Below are positions 56,244-64,000 of a stretch of DNA of 64,000 bases, piece after piece. Made by a program: the position numbers and the translations under genes. A model generated the notes under the pieces. It had not been told where the DNA came from and did no database searches. It saw only the letters and a program-made list of their open reading frames with translations. The DNA is from Acetilactobacillus jinshanensis (GTDB taxonomy: Bacteria; Bacillota; Bacilli; Lactobacillales; Lactobacillaceae), in contig NZ_CP034726.1 of NCBI RefSeq assembly GCF_004359375.1, positions 248,001-312,000 of the forward strand, read 5' to 3'. The first letter of the stretch is position 1. Every line of letters starts with the position of its first letter.

Positions 56244-57104
56244 ATGTCAATTATGCCAAGAATACGGGAATGGATTATCCTTTTAAGCCATCATTGTAAG
56301 AAAGCGAATATTTCTGACTCGGCCGTTGTCTTGGCATATTACGTCCTTTTTTCGTTATTTCCGCTATTAATTATTTTGGGTAGTTTATTAAAGATCATTA
56401 ACGTCCGCTACGGTCATTTAATTAACTCACTAAGGTTTTTACTGCCCATTAAAATTTTTGAATTGTTGCGACCGGTTATTTATTCGGCATTAAGTGACGG
56501 TGGTAAAGCCCAGTTATCTTTGGGCTTGTTAATTACCGTATGGTCAGCTAGCCGGATGATCGCTGCGTTTCAGCGAACCGTGAATTTAGCGTACGGTGTT
56601 CATAAGCCTAATGTAATCAGGAATCGAATTGGGTCCCTAATGTGGATGATTTTATTCATCATCTTTATCGTTGGCTTGACGTTCTTCCTGATCTTTGATC
56701 AGATGATCGTCAAGATTGCCGTTCGTTATGCTCATGGATCACCATTCCTTTTGAGAATGATCAACCGAATTCAGGCCCCGACCGTTTTAATCGTCTTGTT
56801 TTCAGTAATTTGTTCATTCTATTATTTTGTCCCAACACTTAGGGTTAAATTTCGGTACATCTGGTTTGGAACGTTGATTGCAACGATCGGTTTAATTCTT
56901 CTATCTAAAGTCTTTTCCCTGTACTTAAAGTATTTTTCAGGTAGTTTTAGTGCCTATCAGGCGTTAGGCGGCTTCATCATTTTAATGTTCTGGTTATATT
57001 TTTTTGGTCTGATCATTTTATTTGGTGCCGTCATTAACGCTACTAATCAAGATTACTTTAATCGTAACGGTTTGATTAAAGAACGGGAAACAAAAAATCA
57101 CTAA
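56244..57104 (+). CDS. YihY/virulence factor BrkB family membrane protein
   Basis: 286-residue protein with about six membrane helices. The N-terminal NISDSAVVLAYYVLFSLFPLLI and LITVWSASRMIAAFQRTVNLAYG blocks are typical of the YihY/UPF0761 family, once annotated as RNase BN, which is not its activity. Function is unknown, possibly a transporter. ATG at 56244 starts one base after the mnaA stop; GGTGAT within mnaA serves as the ribosome site. An upstream in-frame ATG at 56229 is possible. Confidence 0.88.
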   Translation: MSIMPRIREWIILLSHHCKKANISDSAVVLAYYVLFSLFPLLIILGSLLKIINVRYGHLINSLRFLLPIKIFELLRPVIYSALSDGGKAQLSLGLLITVWSASRMIAAFQRTVNLAYGVHKPNVIRNRIGSLMWMILFIIFIVGLTFFLIFDQMIVKIAVRYAHGSPFLLRMINRIQAPTVLIVLFSVICSFYYFVPTLRVKFRYIWFGTLIATIGLILLSKVFSLYLKYFSGSFSAYQALGGFIILMFWLYFFGLIILFGAVINATNQDYFNRNGLIKERETKNH

Positions 57105-57133
57105 TCATTTTGATTAATGACTAGTGATTTTTA
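57094..57133. terminator. Terminator between YihY gene and flavodoxin gene
   Basis: AAAATCACTA pairs with TAGTGATTTT across an inner ATCA/TGAT hairpin, overlapping the stop codon of the YihY gene and followed by Ts. It lies between convergent genes. Confidence 0.8.
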
Positions 57134-57151
57134 TTTGATAATGTTTAAATA

Positions 57152-57607
57152 TTATTTATTTTTCTTGGCAACATTAACTAACTGCTTCGAGAAATTATCT
57201 AAAGTCTTGATGTCTTTTGCATCGGGTTCCAGGTTAATTTTAACGTTCGCGGCACCATGCTTAGCGTTAGTCAGTTGGAATGCGTGGTCGAATTTATCGA
57301 CAGCTACGTTATAATAATTTTTATAAAACGTATCACCGGATCCGGCAACACCGTACGTTTGCTTAGATAGATCTAACTTTTGCAGATCTTCGTAAAAATC
57401 AAGGCCTTCTTCAGGTAGATGACCTTCATTGTAGGTGTAAGCACAGACTACACAAATATCCACATCCTTGAATTCTTCAGGATCCGTTTGTGAGATTTCG
57501 GTTTCGATCGTTTGAACACCAAGACCCTCTAGACCTTCAGTTACGATATCCGCAACGTCTTCGTTATGTCCAGTGATGGTTGCGAATACAACGTGAGCTT
57601 TTAACAT
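57152..57607 (-). CDS. Flavodoxin
   Basis: 151-residue FMN-binding electron carrier. The phosphate loop ATITGHNED at residues 9-17 corresponds to the T/SxTGxT motif; the FMN-ring loops are CAYTYNEGHLPEE near residue 55 and AGSGDTFY near residue 87. Acidic overall, as expected. It may serve ribonucleotide reductase or isoprenoid-type radical enzymes; no partner is adjacent. AAAGGA lies before the ATG. Confidence 0.93.
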   Translation of the reverse strand: MLKAHVVFATITGHNEDVADIVTEGLEGLGVQTIETEISQTDPEEFKDVDICVVCAYTYNEGHLPEEGLDFYEDLQKLDLSKQTYGVAGSGDTFYKNYYNVAVDKFDHAFQLTNAKHGAANVKINLEPDAKDIKTLDNFSKQLVNVAKKNK

Positions 57608-57634
57608 TTGATCGTTCCTTTCAAGAAATTTCTA

Positions 57635-57663
57635 AATCTAGTTATAGCATAAATACACGTCAA
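57635..57663 (-). promoter_or_regulatory. Promoter of the flavodoxin gene
   Basis: On the minus strand TTGACG (57658-57663), 17-base spacer and TAGATT (57635-57640). An alternative -10, TATAAC with extended TGC, overlaps it. Confidence 0.55.
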
Positions 57664-57712
57664 GATTAACCAACATTGTGATTTAAATTAATTAAAGAAC
57701 GGGTGATAGAGA

Positions 57713-58828
57713 GTGTTTGGTCAATTTAAAAAGGCCCCAGTTATTTTTTGGTCGCTGGAAATATTAATCGTTTTTCTGATCGTCTGGATTGGGACCAAGA
57801 TTTCGTTTTTATTTTCACCAGTTGGTGTTTTTATTTCATCAATTATCGTTCCCGTAATTATTGCGGGTGCTTTATATTACCTATTGAATCCGGTCGTTAA
57901 GTTGATGATAAAAATTAGATTCCATCATCATCATGTATCACGAACCTTTGCCGTCGCGGTGATTTTTATTGGCATTCTTGCCATTTTGTATTATTTGATT
58001 ACGTCGTTTGTTCCTAATCTAGTTGCCCAGATTAGTGATCTAATCCAGCACATTCCTCATTTCACTAAAGAAACTGAAGGCCTGATGGATCATCTATCCA
58101 AACACGGTTGGATGAGTCATCTGCCGATGAAGCAGTATACTCACCGGATCCAGGAATATGTTGCCGGTAATATTAAGGGCTTGCTAAGCAGGATCACGGC
58201 GAGTCTCGGTCGAGTCATCTCAATGGCCACCAATTTTATTATTATCATCATTACGGTACCGGTGATGCTGTTCTACATGCTAAAGGACGGGGACAAGTTG
58301 GCTCCGGCAATTTCAAAATGGGTGCCAAAACGGCATCGTTCTCGAGTGATGGGACTCTTAAATCGAATGAGCCAGACTATTTCCCGATATATCGGTGGCC
58401 AGATGATCGAATGTCTATTCGTTGGGACATTTACGACAATTGGTTATCTATTGATCGGCCAGCGTTATGCGTTTCTGCTCGGGTTATTTGCTGGGATCTG
58501 TAACATCATCCCATATGTAGGCCCATATATAGGGATTGCACCGTCGTTAATGGTTGCGTTGTCCGTTAACATCACCCAAGTGATTTGGGTTATCGTTGTC
58601 GTGATTATCGTTCAGCAGATTGACGGGAATCTCATCTATCCCAACGTGATTGGTAAGACCCTTCAGATCCATCCGTTGACGATCATCATTATCTTGTTGG
58701 CCGCTGGACACATTGCAGGATTAATAGGGATGATTTTAGCCATACCCCTATATGCAGTAGTAAAAACTGTTGTACAATATATTTATACCATTTGGCTCAT
58801 TGGTAGGACCAAATCGACTAAAAATTAA
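57713..58828 (+). CDS. AI-2E family (PerM-like) transporter
   Basis: 371-residue membrane protein with about eight segments, a large extracytoplasmic loop near residues 95-155 and the family signature region LLGLFAGICNIIPYVGPYIG near residue 255-275. Family members are linked to autoinducer export, Na+/H+ exchange or unknown transport; the ligand here is unknown. GTG start at 57713 with GGGTGAT upstream. Confidence 0.9.
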   Translation: MFGQFKKAPVIFWSLEILIVFLIVWIGTKISFLFSPVGVFISSIIVPVIIAGALYYLLNPVVKLMIKIRFHHHHVSRTFAVAVIFIGILAILYYLITSFVPNLVAQISDLIQHIPHFTKETEGLMDHLSKHGWMSHLPMKQYTHRIQEYVAGNIKGLLSRITASLGRVISMATNFIIIIITVPVMLFYMLKDGDKLAPAISKWVPKRHRSRVMGLLNRMSQTISRYIGGQMIECLFVGTFTTIGYLLIGQRYAFLLGLFAGICNIIPYVGPYIGIAPSLMVALSVNITQVIWVIVVVIIVQQIDGNLIYPNVIGKTLQIHPLTIIIILLAAGHIAGLIGMILAIPLYAVVKTVVQYIYTIWLIGRTKSTKN

Positions 58829-58893
58829 TGAAAAACACGCGAATTAACTAAAATCAAATTATCGATATTAAATTACGAATCAGGTGATTAATT

Positions 58894-59307
58894 ATGAAGA
58901 CCGTAATTACTTACGGAACTTTTGATCTTTTACATTATGGACACGTTCGTTTACTAAAACGAGCTAGAGCATTAGGTGATTATTTAATCGTTGGCCTTTC
59001 GACTGATGAATTTAATGCCGTGAAAGGCAAACGAGCCTACACACCATATAAAGATCGAAAGTATGTCTTAGATGCTATCGAATACGTAGACAAAGTAATT
59101 CCTGAAAAGGATTGGGGCCAGAAGATTCACGACGTTAAGAAATATCATGCAGATATTTTCGTCATGGGCAGTGACTGGAAAGGTAAATTCGACTTCTTAA
59201 AGAAATATTGTAAAGTCATTTATCTACCTCGAACCAAAGGAATTTCAACTAGTAAAATTAAACATGATCTAGGCTTAACGAACCCGAACGTGTGGAAAAC
59301 CAAATAA
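58894..59307 (+). CDS. tagD: Glycerol-3-phosphate cytidylyltransferase
   Basis: 137-residue nucleotidyltransferase making CDP-glycerol for wall teichoic acid. It has the GTFDLLHYGH site (HxGH) at residues 8-17, the KGKRAYTP loop near residue 45 and the RTKGISTSKIK signature near residue 117. Slightly longer than Bacillus TagD at the C-terminus. It stands alone with its own terminator; with mnaA upstream it points to teichoic acid synthesis of the poly(glycerol phosphate) type. Confidence 0.94.
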   Translation: MKTVITYGTFDLLHYGHVRLLKRARALGDYLIVGLSTDEFNAVKGKRAYTPYKDRKYVLDAIEYVDKVIPEKDWGQKIHDVKKYHADIFVMGSDWKGKFDFLKKYCKVIYLPRTKGISTSKIKHDLGLTNPNVWKTK

Positions 59308-59316
59308 AATGTTATG

Positions 59317-59347
59317 GCCTCTAGTAGTTAAGTACTAGGGGCTTTTC
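59317..59347 (+). terminator. Terminator of tagD
   Basis: GCCTCTAGTA pairs with TACTAGGGGC (one G-T pair) around GTTAAG, followed by TTTT. Confidence 0.82.
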
Positions 59348-59395
59348 GTGTATTAATTGATACTAATTCGAAAATGAAGGGACTAAACAAACAGT

Positions 59396-60982
59396 ATGAA
59401 GAAACCTAGCCTAAGTTCAAGCATTAATAAGCGACGGACATTTGCGATCATTTCGCATCCAGATGCTGGTAAAACGACCATTACTGAAAACCTATTACTC
59501 TTTGGTGGTGTCGTTCATCAGGCTGGATCCGTTAAGGCTCGTAAAACTGGTCATTATGCTAAATCAGATTGGATGCCGATCGAAAAGAAACGTGGAATCT
59601 CAGTTACCAGTTCAGTAATGCAATTTGATTACGGTGGCAAACGAATCAACCTCTTGGATACGCCAGGACATCAGGACTTTTCTGAAGATACGTACCGAAC
59701 GTTAATGGCTGTTGATTCTGCCGTCATGGTAATTGATTCTGCAAAAGGGATCGAAGCACAGACTAAAAAATTATTTAAGATCTGTAGTATGCGTGGAATC
59801 CCGATCTTCACGTTCATGAACAAGATCGATCGTGATACTAGAGATCCAATGGATTTAATTGGTCAGCTAGAAGATGTCTTAGGCATCGAAGCCTATCCAA
59901 TGAACTGGCCGATTGGTTCTGGCCGAATCTTACAGGGCTTATATGATCGATATAACCATCGGTTAACGACCTATGCGAATAAAGCTAAGGATCGGACATA
60001 CATTCCGTTAGGTAAAAATGGTGACCCAATCAAACCGACACCGATTACCAAAACTGGGATGTACAAAGAAGCTAAAGACAGTATGCAGTTAATCAACGAA
60101 GCTGGGAACCAGTTTAGTGAAGACAAGATCCTTCATGGTAAACAGACACCAGTTTTCTTTGGTTCTGCATTAAAGGACTTTGGAGTTAAGACCTTTTTAG
60201 ATGGTTACTTAGACTTTGCACCAAAACCGGAACCGCATGAAGCCATGATCAACTCACATAAGAGTGAAGTCATTCCGACTAATCCACAGTTCACCGGTTT
60301 TGTCTTTAAGATCCAGGCTAATTTAAATCCACATCATCGTGACCGAATTGCCTTCGTTCGAATTTGCTCAGGTAAATTTGTTAAAGGAATGACGGTTACT
60401 TTACAACGAACCCAGCGTCAAATGCGTCTGAATAACGTTACTGAATTCATTGCGAACACTCGAGAAAACATTAACTTAGCCGTTGCTGGTGATATTATCG
60501 GCCTATATGATACCGGTAATTTACAGATTGGTGATACGATTTACACGGGTAAGAAGGATGTTAAGTTCCCTAAGTTACCTCAATTTACACCAGAATTATT
60601 TGCTAGAGTCAGTGCTAAAAACGTTATGAAACAGAAGACCTTCTACAAGGGAATTCATCAACTGGTTCAAGAAGGTGCGGTTCAGTTATTCCGTGATTCT
60701 TCAACCCACGCCTATATTTTAGGTGCCGTTGGTGATTTACAGTTCCAGGTCTTCCAGTTCCGAATGAAGAATGAATACCATTCTGACATTAATTTACAAC
60801 GAATGGGTCACAAGACCGCTCGTTGGGTTGACCCTAAGCAGATTAATCCTCGGATGTCGTCATCTAGAAACTTATTGGTAAAGGATCAGAAGGGGAAGCC
60901 GTTATTCCTGTTCGATAATGACTTTGCCATGCGTTGGTTCCAGAATAAGTATCCAGACGTTAAGTTAACCAGTAAGCTATAA
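59396..60982 (+). CDS. prfC: Peptide chain release factor 3
   Basis: 528-residue GTPase that recycles RF1/RF2 after termination. G1 [15 protein letters not shown] near residue 20, G3 DTPGHQDF near residue 89 and G4 NKID near residue 143; the remaining domains match RF3 ([14 protein letters not shown] near residue 180). Normal length. AAGGGA precedes the ATG by about 12 bases. The next gene starts 14 bases later, suggesting one transcript. Confidence 0.96.
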   Translation: MKKPSLSSSINKRRTFAIISHPDAGKTTITENLLLFGGVVHQAGSVKARKTGHYAKSDWMPIEKKRGISVTSSVMQFDYGGKRINLLDTPGHQDFSEDTYRTLMAVDSAVMVIDSAKGIEAQTKKLFKICSMRGIPIFTFMNKIDRDTRDPMDLIGQLEDVLGIEAYPMNWPIGSGRILQGLYDRYNHRLTTYANKAKDRTYIPLGKNGDPIKPTPITKTGMYKEAKDSMQLINEAGNQFSEDKILHGKQTPVFFGSALKDFGVKTFLDGYLDFAPKPEPHEAMINSHKSEVIPTNPQFTGFVFKIQANLNPHHRDRIAFVRICSGKFVKGMTVTLQRTQRQMRLNNVTEFIANTRENINLAVAGDIIGLYDTGNLQIGDTIYTGKKDVKFPKLPQFTPELFARVSAKNVMKQKTFYKGIHQLVQEGAVQLFRDSSTHAYILGAVGDLQFQVFQFRMKNEYHSDINLQRMGHKTARWVDPKQINPRMSSSRNLLVKDQKGKPLFLFDNDFAMRWFQNKYPDVKLTSKL

Positions 60983-60996
60983 AAGGAGATAATTTT

Positions 60997-62421
60997 ATGA
61001 AGAATCATTTAACTGCCTGTACCAGTGTCATGGTTGGTAAAGACGCTTCAATTGACGGCTCAACTATGATCGCCCGAAACGATGATACCTTTTTACCGTT
61101 AACCCCGCAGCGCTTTTTCGTAAAGCCTGCTAACGATCATCAACATGGTACGTGGGTATCTAACCAAAACGGTTTTAAAGCCCCGTATCCAAAAAAGGCT
61201 CAACGTTACATGTTGACGCCAAACGCTGATGTTAAGCACGAAGGTGTCTTCGCTGAAAGTGGCTTTAACCAGAAGAACGTTGCCATGAGTGCGACCGAAA
61301 GTGTGTATGGTAATGAAAAGGCCTTAGCTTGTGATCCTTGGGTTAAGAATGGTTTGGCTGAAGATTCATTACAATCCATGGTTTTACCTTATATCAGCTC
61401 CGCTAAAGATGGTGTTAAATACCTTGGTAAGTTAATCAAGAAGTATGGTTCACCCGAAGGTAACGGTGTCTTATTTGGTGATAAAGACGAAGTCTGGTAC
61501 ATGGAAATCGTAACTGGTCATCAGTGGGTCGCTGAACGGATCCCAGATGATGCTTACGCAGTCTGTGCTAATGAAGTTGCTATTCAGCAGGTTAATTTTA
61601 ATGATCCGGATCATTTCATGTGGTCACCAAACATTCGTGAATTCGTAAAGAAGAACCATTTGAATCCTGATAAGACCGGTTTTAACTTCCGTCATATTTT
61701 TGGAACCTTTAACCGTCAGGATCGTTACTACAATACGCCACGAGTATGGTATGGTCAGCATTTATTAAATCCTGAAATCAAACAGTCACCAGTTTCCGGT
61801 GATTTACCGTTTATTTGTCACACTACCCACAAGATTAGTGTTGAAGATATTGAACGGATTTTAGGTTCTCACTATAACGAAACTCCATACGATCCATTAG
61901 GCAAGGGTCCTAAGAACTTGAAATTAAAGTTCCGTCCGATTGCTATGAACCGAACTCAGAATTCACATGTTTTACAGATTAGAAACGACGTTCCAAGTGA
62001 CCGTTCCGCAGTTATGTGGTTATGCTTTGGTGTTCCAGCATTTAGTCCATACGTTCCGTTCTTTGCCAACGCTAATGATACGGATCCATCCTATGCCCAC
62101 ACACCGTTACACTTGGATGATAAGAGTGCTTACTGGATGTATCGTAAATTATCCATGTTAGTTGAATCTCACTATCCACAGTTTTCACCGGAAGATGCTG
62201 ATTTCTTAATTTCAGTTCATCAGAAGTTCCGTGAACATGTGAACGGTGCCATTAAAGATTCAAAGGATTTATCCGGCGCTAAATTAACCGATTACTTAAC
62301 TAAGCAAAATCATAAGATTGTTGCTGAAATGCGTAAGTCAACGGTTAAATTCTGTCATCATTTGATGGCTGAAGGCTTAACGCTATCGAAGTTGACCTAC
62401 GATATGGATAAGAATTTATAA
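60997..62421 (+). CDS. pepD: C69-family dipeptidase (PepD-type)
   Basis: 474-residue N-terminal nucleophile hydrolase with broad dipeptidase activity, part of the proteolytic system of lactic acid bacteria. The catalytic Cys is at position 8 (MKNHLTACTSVMVG), exposed after removal of a short propeptide; IDGSTMIARNDD follows at residue 20. NGVLFGDKDEVWYMEIVTGHQW near residue 155 is the family core. AAGGAGAT precedes the ATG. Lies downstream of prfC in the same direction. Confidence 0.93.
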   Translation: MKNHLTACTSVMVGKDASIDGSTMIARNDDTFLPLTPQRFFVKPANDHQHGTWVSNQNGFKAPYPKKAQRYMLTPNADVKHEGVFAESGFNQKNVAMSATESVYGNEKALACDPWVKNGLAEDSLQSMVLPYISSAKDGVKYLGKLIKKYGSPEGNGVLFGDKDEVWYMEIVTGHQWVAERIPDDAYAVCANEVAIQQVNFNDPDHFMWSPNIREFVKKNHLNPDKTGFNFRHIFGTFNRQDRYYNTPRVWYGQHLLNPEIKQSPVSGDLPFICHTTHKISVEDIERILGSHYNETPYDPLGKGPKNLKLKFRPIAMNRTQNSHVLQIRNDVPSDRSAVMWLCFGVPAFSPYVPFFANANDTDPSYAHTPLHLDDKSAYWMYRKLSMLVESHYPQFSPEDADFLISVHQKFREHVNGAIKDSKDLSGAKLTDYLTKQNHKIVAEMRKSTVKFCHHLMAEGLTLSKLTYDMDKNL

Positions 62422-62440
62422 TCTTTAATTAAGTAAAAAT

Positions 62441-62478
62441 AAAAGCGCTTGTGATTTAATAATCACAAGCGCTTTTTG
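62441..62478. terminator. Bidirectional terminator between pepD and clpE
   Basis: AAAAGCGCTTGTGATT pairs perfectly with AATCACAAGCGCTTTT around TAAT, with A and T tracts on both sides. Confidence 0.95.
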
Positions 62479-62496
62479 TTATCTTAAGATTTGGAT

Positions 62497-64000
62497 TTAC
62501 TTAACGACTGATTTAGTGGGTCGAACGTAGATTTGCTTCTTACTATTTACATCAGCAGTTAAATCAGTAGTTCCCTGATGATCTAAGTAGTAATCAGCAA
62601 CCTTATCTTCGATCTGTTCCTGGATAACTCGACGAAGCGGACGGGCACCCATGGCTGGATTGTAACCTAAGTCAACTAATTTCTTCTGGGCAGCCTTAGT
62701 TACGTGGATGTGGAAGCCATGAGGTTTAATCATGGTGTTAACTTTATCAAGCATTAAGCCAACGATCTTGATTAAGTCTTTCTTACTCAATGGGTTGAAC
62801 TGAATGATGCCATCAAAACGATTCAAGAATTCAGGCTTAAAGTAATCAGTAAGATGACCAATCACATCATGAGTTGTGTTGTTAGCCGTGGCGTTGAAAC
62901 CAATGTTATTAGCAGAGTCACCAGTTCCGGCATTACTAGTCATAATGATAACGGTATCCTTGAATGAAACCGTCTGGCCATGTGAATCGGTTAAACGACC
63001 ATCATCCATTACTTGCAAGAACATGTTAAGAACAGCAGGATTAGCTTTTTCAACTTCATCTAACAGGATCAAGCTGTATGGATGATGACGAACCTTTTCG
63101 GTTAACTGACCAGCTTGTTCATAACCAACGTAACCTGGGGCAGAACCAATTAATTTCGAAATTGACTGTGGGTCACGGTATTCTGACATATCAAATCGGA
63201 TCATGGCGTTTTCAGAACCAAAGAGTTCTTTAGCCAATTGTTTAGCTAATTCAGTCTTACCAACACCGGTGGTACCAACGAACAAGAACGAACCAATTGG
63301 ACGACCGGAGCCGTTAAAGCCGATTCGGTTACGCTTAATGGCTTGAGCGACGTCATCAACAGCTTTGTCTTGACCGATGATGTGTTTCTTTAAGTCAGGG
63401 GCAAGATCTTTAAGCTGTTCTTCCTGTTTACGCTGAAGTTTACCAACGGGGATACCCGTGATTTCTTCAACGATCTGTTCCATATCATGACTGGTAACTT
63501 CAGGAACTTTCTGGTTCTTGACGCTGCCGTTCTTCTTACTTTGATCAAGCTTGCGGATTTGATCACGATAGTAGGCTGCTTTTTCGTAGTCTTCTTTCTT
63601 CAAAGCCGTTTGCTTGTCTTTTTCATCAGCTTGGATGTGTTTATCAATCGTTTGTGGATCAGCCACGTTAATGGTTAAGTTCTTTCTTGAACCAGATTCA
63701 TCTAATAGGTCGATGGCCTTATCCGGTAGGTAACGACCCTGGATATAACGATCTGATAAAAGAACCGCAGCCTTAATAGCTTTATCCGTGTAGTGAACGT
63801 GGTGGTAATCTTCGTATTTCTTCTGAATCCCTTTAAGAATCTTGATGGCTTCCTTAGGGGATGGTTCGTTGACCATGACGGTCTGGAAACGACGAGCTAA
63901 TGCGGCATCCTTTTCGATGTCTCGGTATTCTTTAACGGTAGTGGCACCAATTAACTGGAAACTGCCACGAGCTAATGCTGGCTTTAAGATGTTACCAGCA
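62497..64000 (-). CDS. clpE: ATP-dependent Clp protease ATPase subunit ClpE (N-terminus outside window)
   Basis: About 500 C-terminal residues are present; the frame stays open to the right edge. Visible parts are the end of the first AAA+ domain ([21 protein letters not shown], then [15 protein letters not shown]), a UVR-type middle segment [15 protein letters not shown], the second Walker [12 protein letters not shown] (usually GPTGVGKT), Walker [13 protein letters not shown], the DRFDGIIQF-type sensor region as NRFDGIIQF, and the C-terminal [14 protein letters not shown]. The middle UVR segment and sequence favour ClpE over ClpC or ClpL; the N-terminal zinc finger lies outside. ClpE is normally in the CtsR regulon. 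Confidence 0.92.
   Translation of the reverse strand, partial: AGNILKPALARGSFQLIGATTVKEYRDIEKDAALARRFQTVMVNEPSPKEAIKILKGIQKKYEDYHHVHYTDKAIKAAVLLSDRYIQGRYLPDKAIDLLDESGSRKNLTINVADPQTIDKHIQADEKDKQTALKKEDYEKAAYYRDQIRKLDQSKKNGSVKNQKVPEVTSHDMEQIVEEITGIPVGKLQRKQEEQLKDLAPDLKKHIIGQDKAVDDVAQAIKRNRIGFNGSGRPIGSFLFVGTTGVGKTELAKQLAKELFGSENAMIRFDMSEYRDPQSISKLIGSAPGYVGYEQAGQLTEKVRHHPYSLILLDEVEKANPAVLNMFLQVMDDGRLTDSHGQTVSFKDTVIIMTSNAGTGDSANNIGFNATANNTTHDVIGHLTDYFKPEFLNRFDGIIQFNPLSKKDLIKIVGLMLDKVNTMIKPHGFHIHVTKAAQKKLVDLGYNPAMGARPLRRVIQEQIEDKVADYYLDHQGTTDLTADVNSKKQIYVRPTKSVVK

Noticed and set aside
1-64000. CRISPR arrays, insertion sequences, integrases, toxin-antitoxin or defence genes
   Set aside because: None was seen: no regularly spaced repeats, no transposase or integrase motifs, and all larger frames belong to core functions.

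Overview
The window reads as a chromosomal core segment of a low-GC Gram-positive bacterium of the family Lactobacillaceae. Evidence: the ctsR-clpC pair (no mcsA/mcsB) followed by rpoBC; the Firmicutes order of the str and S10-spc-alpha ribosomal operons; a zinc-type S14; EcfA1-EcfA2-EcfT next to truA-rplM-rpsI; the pcrA-camS-gatCAB-dgkB-rlmD block; a C69 dipeptidase; and a T-box leader on serS. Many genes start with TTG behind strong AGGAGG-type ribosome binding sites. The species cannot be fixed from the sequence alone. Several normally invariant residues in RpoB, RpoC, L2, S5 and EF-G are changed, which suggests a fast-evolving lineage.

Layout. 1-1.9 kb: the end of a PAP2 phosphatase, an alpha/beta hydrolase (minus strand) and a GNAT acetyltransferase. 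1.9-3.5 kb: T-box leader and serS. 3.5-4.6 kb: tandem rRNA-type promoters feeding nine tRNA genes but no rRNA. 4.6-15.2 kb: ctsR with its own operator, clpC, a structured leader, rpoB and rpoC. 15.2-15.9 kb: a minus-strand prepilin peptidase. 15.9-19.3 kb: rpsL-rpsG-fusA. 19.3-33.5 kb: the S10-spc-alpha cluster from rpsJ to rplQ, ending in an element placed and folded like the L17 downstream element. 33.5-37.9 kb: the ECF transporter energising module, truA, an L13-type leader, rplM and rpsI. 37.9-48.7 kb: a small KOW-like protein, a PurK-like ATP-grasp pseudoenzyme, pcrA, camS, gatCAB, a lipid kinase and an rRNA methyltransferase; ligA, often found after pcrA, is absent here. 48.7-52.6 kb: gluconokinase, a broken GH25-like lysozyme gene, a DEAD-box helicase and tRNA-Arg(CCT). 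52.6-59.4 kb: envelope and transport genes (GRP sugar transporter, GtrA, GtrB, MnaA, YihY, flavodoxin, AI-2E family protein, TagD). 59.4-64 kb: prfC, a C69 dipeptidase and most of clpE (minus strand, N-terminus outside the window).

How the parts fit. The left two thirds is almost entirely the cell's transcription and translation apparatus, with feedback leaders at most transcription starts (T-box on serS, rpoB leader, S12 and S10 leaders, element after L17, L13 leader). CtsR links clpC here and probably clpE at the right edge into one protein quality-control regulon. The right third handles wall polymer precursors (MnaA, TagD, GtrA/GtrB) and nutrient uptake.

I found no CRISPR array, insertion sequence, prophage, plasmid gene or defence system, and no stretch over 300 bases without a gene or RNA feature. 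I do not see a wholly new system. The best leads are the RNA leaders, the altered rifamycin pocket in RpoB, the PurK-like pseudoenzyme, the decayed lysozyme gene and the orphan rRNA-type promoters in front of the tRNA cluster.
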